Assembly (NCBI RefSeq): GCF_000715075.1
Contig: NC_134101.1
Location: 29,765,322 to 29,829,321, forward strand
Direction: 5' to 3'
Source of the DNA: Nicotiana tabacum
Lineage: Eukaryota; Streptophyta; Magnoliopsida; Solanales; Solanaceae
DNA length: 64,000 nucleotides
Part shown: positions 59,068-64,000 of the stretch, piece after piece
Layout: each line of letters starts with the position of its first letter
Position numbering within the stretch: position 1 is the first letter of the stretch
Notes under the pieces: generated by a model
Told to the model about the DNA's origin: nothing
Database searches by the model: none
What the model saw: only the letters and a program-made list of their open reading frames with translations
Position numbers and translations under genes: made by a program

Positions 59068-61942
59068 TGTAATGACTCGACCGGTCGTTCCGAGAGTTGT
59101 AGCCCCGTTTTTCCCATTTCTGCTTATTTATGTGTTGTTCAGCTGTGTTGAGTTGTATCGAGTTGGTAGATTTGGGTTCGGAGTAATTTTGGAGTGAAAT
59201 GAGACACTTAGTCTCTTAGTTAGAAAGCTAAGTTAGAAAAGTCAACCAAAAGTTGACTTATGAGTAAACTAGTTCGGACTTGAATTTTTATTATTCAGTT
59301 AGCTTCATTGAGTGATTTTAGACTTAGGAGTGTATCCGGAATGTAATTTGGAGGTCCGTGGTAGAATTAGGCTTAAATTGGCGAAAGTTAGAAATTTAAC
59401 GATTTTGGTCGGCAGTGAAAAAATTTGATATCGGAGTCGGAATGGAATTCCGAGAGTTGGAGTAGGTTCGTAGTGTTATTTTTGACGTGTGTGCAAAATT
59501 TGAGGTCATTCGGATGAGTTTTAATAAGTTTCGACATCAGTTGTGAAAGTTTGAGGTTTCAAGTCCATTAAGCCTGAATTGGTGTGTGATTCATGTTTTT
59601 ATTATTGTTTGAGGTGATTCTAGAGCTCGATTGAGTTGGTATGGTATTTTAGGACTTGATGGAACATTTGGTTGAGGTTCCGGAGGCCTCGGGTGTGTTT
59701 CGGGTGAGTTTTGAGCGAGTCCGGACATTACCGGAACTGAAGCATAGTTCTAGTGCTTAATGTTTCGCGGACGGCAGCACAATTTCGCTGAGGGCGGCAA
59801 AATTTCTGCTGAGGGTGGCAAAATTTCTCTGAGGGCGGAAGAGGGGGCGCAGACCACGTAAATTTGGTCGTGGAGGCGCTCTAGGGCAGATCTGCAGATT
59901 CGCTGGTCCGAATTCGAAAGCCTATATCTTTTGATCTACAAGGAATTTTGAGATCATTCAAAAACAAAAGTTATAGCCTTTCGTATCTAATTTACAGAAA
60001 GCTAAAGAAATTATTATTTGGATATTTGTAGAGAACGTTATGGACAAAATACTAAGGCATGTCACTACAGCCACAGAAGTGCGGACATCGCTACTTTTTC
60101 GCAGCCGCGCCTGGATTTTCGCGGTCAGCATAGTGGAGATCAGAGAGTGCACTATATAAACGGGGTTTAGGGCATTATTTTATATTTTGGACCTAGGGAA
60201 CTCCGTTTGTGGCGATATTTCGAAATTTTTTCAAAAACTTCATTGGGGTACGTGATTCTAACTCGAATTGGGCTAATATACATGAATATATCACTGATTT
60301 CATCATTTGATTAGTACTTTGGGGTGGAAAATTATAGAAACTTCATAAAACGGGTTTTGAGAGTTGAATGTCAATTCGAGGTCGGATTTTGACAAATTTG
60401 GTATGGTTGGACTCGTGAGTGAATGGATTTCCTAATTTTGTAAGTTTTATCGGATTTCGAGACGTGGGCCCGGGGGCCGGGTTTGACTGAATTATGGAAT
60501 TTTGGCCTGATTTGATAATTTTCATATAGGCTTCATCCCTTTAGCAAATATTGATGATAATATGCTAATTTTGGTTAGATTCTGAGCTTTTGGAGACCGA
60601 GTCGAGAGACGAGGGCATCCCGGAGTAGGATTTTACGCTGTTAAGGTAAGTAAGAGTTTCATCTTTGGCCTTGAGGGAATAAACCTGGAGAATTTGATAT
60701 CATGTTATTGTTTGGAGGTGATACCCACGCTAGGTGACGGGCGTGTGGGTGTATACCTCGAGGGATTGAGACTTGGTCCGTCCCGTGAGGCCTAATAACC
60801 ATTATCTGTGTTTATGTATTTACTTGTTGATGAACTTGTCTGCCTTCACGTTAGAGATCATGTTTAGGCTTCATTCATGCTCACGTTATTTGTACTCATT
60901 CATAGAAATTATTGTACATGTTTACCTCAGTCTCTATTATTTTGCTGATATGTTGTGATACTTGATGTGGGCTGTGTCCCATTATTTGTGATGCATTGTG
61001 AGGCTGGAAAGGTACATGACTGAGTGAGGCCGAGGGCCTGGTTGTGAGGATATTAATACCATACTGCGTGAGCTATCCGCGTAGCATGTGAGCTGACCGT
61101 GCGGGTCCAGGTGTTGATACCATAGCGCGTGAGTTGTCCGCATAGCACGTGAGCTGACCGTGCAGATCCAGGTATTGATATTATGGCACGTGAGTTGTCC
61201 GTGCTTAGTGCTTGGCTTTGGGAGCCCCTCCGGAGTCTGTACACACCCCTAGTGAGCGTATGTACCTATTGAGTGTTGAGTGTCGAGTGCTGAGTGCGAG
61301 TGCCGAGAGCCGAGTGTTGAGTGATGGAGTGACATTGCTGCGAGGATTCATTGTTTTTGCCGTTGCTGCATTTTACCCGTTAGTGTTTTTGTAGCATTTA
61401 TTGAGTTGATGGAATTTACCTATTTATTTCTGTTTATTTTAAATTGTGATAAAGAAATAATGAAATTGTTCTACTTAGCTCGTCACTACTACTCGGTTCC
61501 TTAGTTATTTCTGTTACTTGCTGAGGTGGTTGTACTCATGCTACACCCTGCACTTTATGTGCAGATTCAGGTGTGTTTAATCATGGAGGTCATTGAGTTC
61601 GAGCGCGATCGAGCATCGGGGACTACGAGGTAGCTGCCGGCGTTCGCAGGTCCTTGACTCTCCTTCTATATTCCTTTCTGTCTTGTATTGATATTTAGAC
61701 ACTGGTTGCCTTAGCTTGATTATCTAGATGCTCATGACTTAGTGACACCATGATGTTTGGGGCTCGTTTCCGTATTTTCTATAATTATATTTAGAGTTGA
61801 TTTAGTTTATGAAAAAATTCAAATGTTGGAAATGTTTTATTAAATTCTTATAATCGATTTAGGAGTAATATTTTGGAAAATAGGCTTGCCTTGTAATATG
61901 ATAGACGCCATCACGATCATGGTTAGATTTTGGATCGTGACA
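59068..61942 (+). repeat. Solo LTR 2 (about 2.9 kb) nested in MITE B
   Basis: Starts TGTAATGACTCGACCGGTCG and ends GGATCGTGACA, with the exact 5-base duplication aacag at 59063-59067 and 61943-61947. Same family as solo LTR 1, with a block of gagggcggcaaaattt-like repeats near 59765-59850 and a tandem array at 61060-61210. No gag-pol, so the internal region was lost by LTR-LTR recombination. The short open frames inside are not genes. Confidence 0.87.
61060..61210 (+). repeat. Tandem array in solo LTR 2
   Basis: About two and a half units of roughly 70 bases built on gtgagctgaccgtgcggg and tccaggtattgatacca, followed by a second low-complexity stretch of gagtgttgagtg-like units at 61255-61330. 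Confidence 0.8.
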
Positions 61943-62039
61943 AACAGTAAGGATAAATTTGGCCCGATAATATAATAGAGGTTAAATGTAGACAATATAT
62001 CAAAGTAGGGGTATATTTGACCCTTTTACCATAGAAATA

Positions 62040-62658
62040 TTATTAGTCTAAGCAGCCAATATAATAGTGTAGGTGCAGGTTGACACTCAAAGTTGTTTGT
62101 CTTAGTTACAAATGATGATTTCATTTGACGTAGACGGAAAATATAAATAAGTAACATTACCTTTTATTCAATTTTGCTGAGGTCAAGAATTTATATGATT
62201 AAAACTCCATTTAGTTCACACTATCTATCTTTTTTTAATTATTAAAGTTTCTATCACATGATGTTTTTCGGTTATTAGGTGGTGACCTAACTGGTGTTAT
62301 CCTGTTTTTGTTTACATAGGCAAGGTATTAATTATGCAAAACTTCCATAAATTAAACTTCGATATATGCTATACATGCCATTTTTATTATATATATATAT
62401 ATATATATATGCGCTATACGTGACATTCTTATTGAGCAAAAAGTATTCGAAATAGTCTAAAAGGAAAAAAAAGAAAAGGACCTAACAATCAATAGACAAC
62501 AATATCTTGATCTTCTAGTAGCTGCAGCTTCAGGGAGTCCTACACATGGCATTTCTATTGAGAAAAACTGATTGAAACTGTTTAAGAATTAATACCTTTA
62601 CACAGTCAATCTGGAAAATAATTTCTTAAATTGCACCGCAACATACTATTTTAGTCTT
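62040..62658. other. Spacer with an (AT)n tract
   Basis: About 600 AT-rich bases between MITEs B and C. It includes an AT microsatellite of about 25 bases at 62386-62410. No gene seen. Confidence 0.5.
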
Positions 62659-63635
62659 GGGAAAAGGGCCAAATATACCCCTTTACTTTTAAATATTATC
62701 TACATTTAACCTCTGTTATACTATCCGTTAAATTTACTCCTACCGTTATACTATCCGGTCAAATTTACCCTTATCATCAGCAAACATTTAAAAATTACCC
62801 TTTGATGTATTAAGTAATTCAAAATCTCTCAAATTACTTTTATTTAAATCACTTGTTGTTCTTCTTGCTCTACTATTTTCAGAAATTATTATTGATGTGA
62901 ATGCTAAATTTACTAGACCATACAAATTATTCATGAATATTTGTAATTATCAATGCACCCACTTCTCTTTTTGTAATAATGGGTTTGGAATTATTTTTTT
63001 TTTCAACCATATCACTTTAGAATTAAGTGAGTCTATTTATTGTGAATTATATGCAATTGATCACCATATATGTACATGTATTATATTTAAATATATTTTG
63101 TCATTGTCTGGTTAATATAGAGTTCAATCGATTAACTTAATAGTGTACAATGTGTAAGCATTTGATTAAAGCAAAGTTGAATTCGACAATGTAGAGTCTC
63201 CGAGGAACTTCAACTTCAATCACTAATACTTGCAAAGTCCCCATACATTTGGTGCAATGAATTCATTAAAATTGGGATGTTATAAATATTTTTAGAATTT
63301 AGACAAGCTACCTAATTTAGATTTTTCAAATAACTATATTTTGTTTATTAACGGTTGTATTATTTAATATTTTTTCTCTTATTTGTTTCTTCAATTCAGA
63401 GAGCATGTAAATGCCAATTATTTTGAAAATAGTGGACCAAGAAGAAGAATCAGTAACTTAATTAAAATGATTTGGGAGATTCTGGGTCACCTGACGGGTT
63501 GAGGGATAATTTTTAAGAGTTTGCTGATTGTAGGAATAACTTTGGTCTGATAGTATAACGATAGAGGTCAATTTAACTGGATAGTATAACGGATATTAAA
63601 TGTAGACAATATCTCAAAGTAGAGGGATATATTTG
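62659..63635. mobile_element. Mutator-type long-TIR MITE, copy C, cut by an LTR at its right end
   Basis: Starts gggaaaagggccaaatatac; the left arm and interior follow copy A in the same order, including ttattgatgtgaatg, cttgcaaag and gtctccgaggaacttcaa. The right arm runs to gagggatatatttg at 63635, where a new LTR begins, so the last bases lie beyond the window edge. Confidence 0.82.
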
Positions 63636-64000
63636 TGTGATGACCCAAAACGTCATCTTTAATTTAAACATTCATCTTTGTGTTCTAAGACCTCAAATAA
63701 CACTATTTATCATTCCTCGGCTTGCGTGCGTAGTCCGAATAATTTTCCAGAAAGTTTTTATATAAAAAATTAATTTAAATGTGAAATAGAGCTTTAAAAT
63801 TCAACTGAGTTGACTTCGGTCAATATTTTGAGCAAACAGACTCGGATCAGTATTTTGACAGTTCCGGTAGGTCCGTATCGTGATTTGAGACTTGGACGTA
63901 TGCTATGAATCGAATACGGAGGTCCCTAGCTTAAATTATCGCTAATTAACGGAAACTAGAAATCTAAAGGCTAAAGGTTTCCAAAGTTAGACTACGGATT
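63636..64000 (+). repeat. LTR 4 (partial), off the right edge
   Basis: Starts TGTGATGACCCAAAACGTCA, inside MITE C. Further in it has gttgacttcggtcaatattt and gagcaaacagactcgg, matching the equivalent part of solo LTR 1 (gttgacttcggtcaacattt). It could be a solo LTR or a full element; the likely duplication atttg (63631-63635) cannot be checked. Confidence 0.78.

Larger units (their letters stand above)
58709..62030. mobile_element. Mutator-type long-TIR MITE, copy B, split by a solo LTR
   Basis: Starts gggaaaagggccaaatatgc and ends gtatatttgacccttttacc, with the exact 9-base duplication atagaaata at 58700-58708 and 62031-62039. Without the 2875-base solo LTR plus its 5-base duplication the element is about 440 bases and is nearly all inverted repeat, a short foldback version of A and C. 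It starts only 17 bases after the end of copy A. Confidence 0.88.

Overview
The window is nuclear DNA of a flowering plant, most likely a Solanaceae species close to tobacco. The evidence is interrupted genes with GT-AG introns, an N-like TIR-NB-LRR resistance gene, RTE/TS-SINE tails ending in (TTG)n, and long solo LTRs beginning TGTAACGACCCGACCGG. No prokaryotic, organellar or viral gene block is visible. The genus is an inference.

Two host genes appear complete. (1) VPS11 (minus strand, 11064 to 4230, five exons, 954 residues by my splicing) encodes the RING-H2 core subunit of the HOPS/CORVET vacuolar tethering complexes. (2) A TIR-NB-ARC-LRR immune receptor (plus strand, 21744-31536, four coding exons, 1167 residues) has all key motifs intact and two WRKY-type W-boxes about 100 bases upstream. 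A 3' remnant of a second TNL lies at about 35.7-36.3 kb, so this was probably a tandem resistance-gene locus.

Most of the rest is transposable elements, often nested, and for many both ends and the target-site duplication (TSD) can be read. Left to right: a Tat-like Ty3 retrotransposon running off the left edge (1-3089); a Stowaway MITE in VPS11 intron 1; a 3.5-kb hAT element with broken transposase (11701-15246); a MITE (15541-15972); a PIF/Harbinger relic (16066-21144) holding a 2.65-kb solo LTR and a hAT-type MITE; a 5'-truncated RTE LINE in TNL intron 1; a Helitron (32051-34888); and a CACTA element ending at 50811. The CACTA element has a nonsense-riddled TPase gene, a second transposase gene that is still open across seven exons, an antisense fragment of a P-type Ca2+-ATPase gene, a reversed LTR containing a hAT-type MITE, and a 0.59-kb tandem repeat. 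From 52 to 64 kb there is almost no coding sequence: a hairpin-rich foldback repeat, MITEs of hAT and Mutator type (three of one long-TIR family, A, B and C), a 2.9-kb solo LTR nested in MITE B, and another LTR starting at 63636.

I found no clearly new biological system. The most interesting items are the captured Ca2+-ATPase fragment whose phosphorylation aspartate is replaced, the uneven decay of the two CACTA genes, the TNL gene whose intron 1 retention would give a TIR-only protein, the hairpin foldback family, and the tightly packed Mutator-type MITE cluster. Exon boundaries, TSDs and TIRs were read by eye; no alignment or database search was possible.
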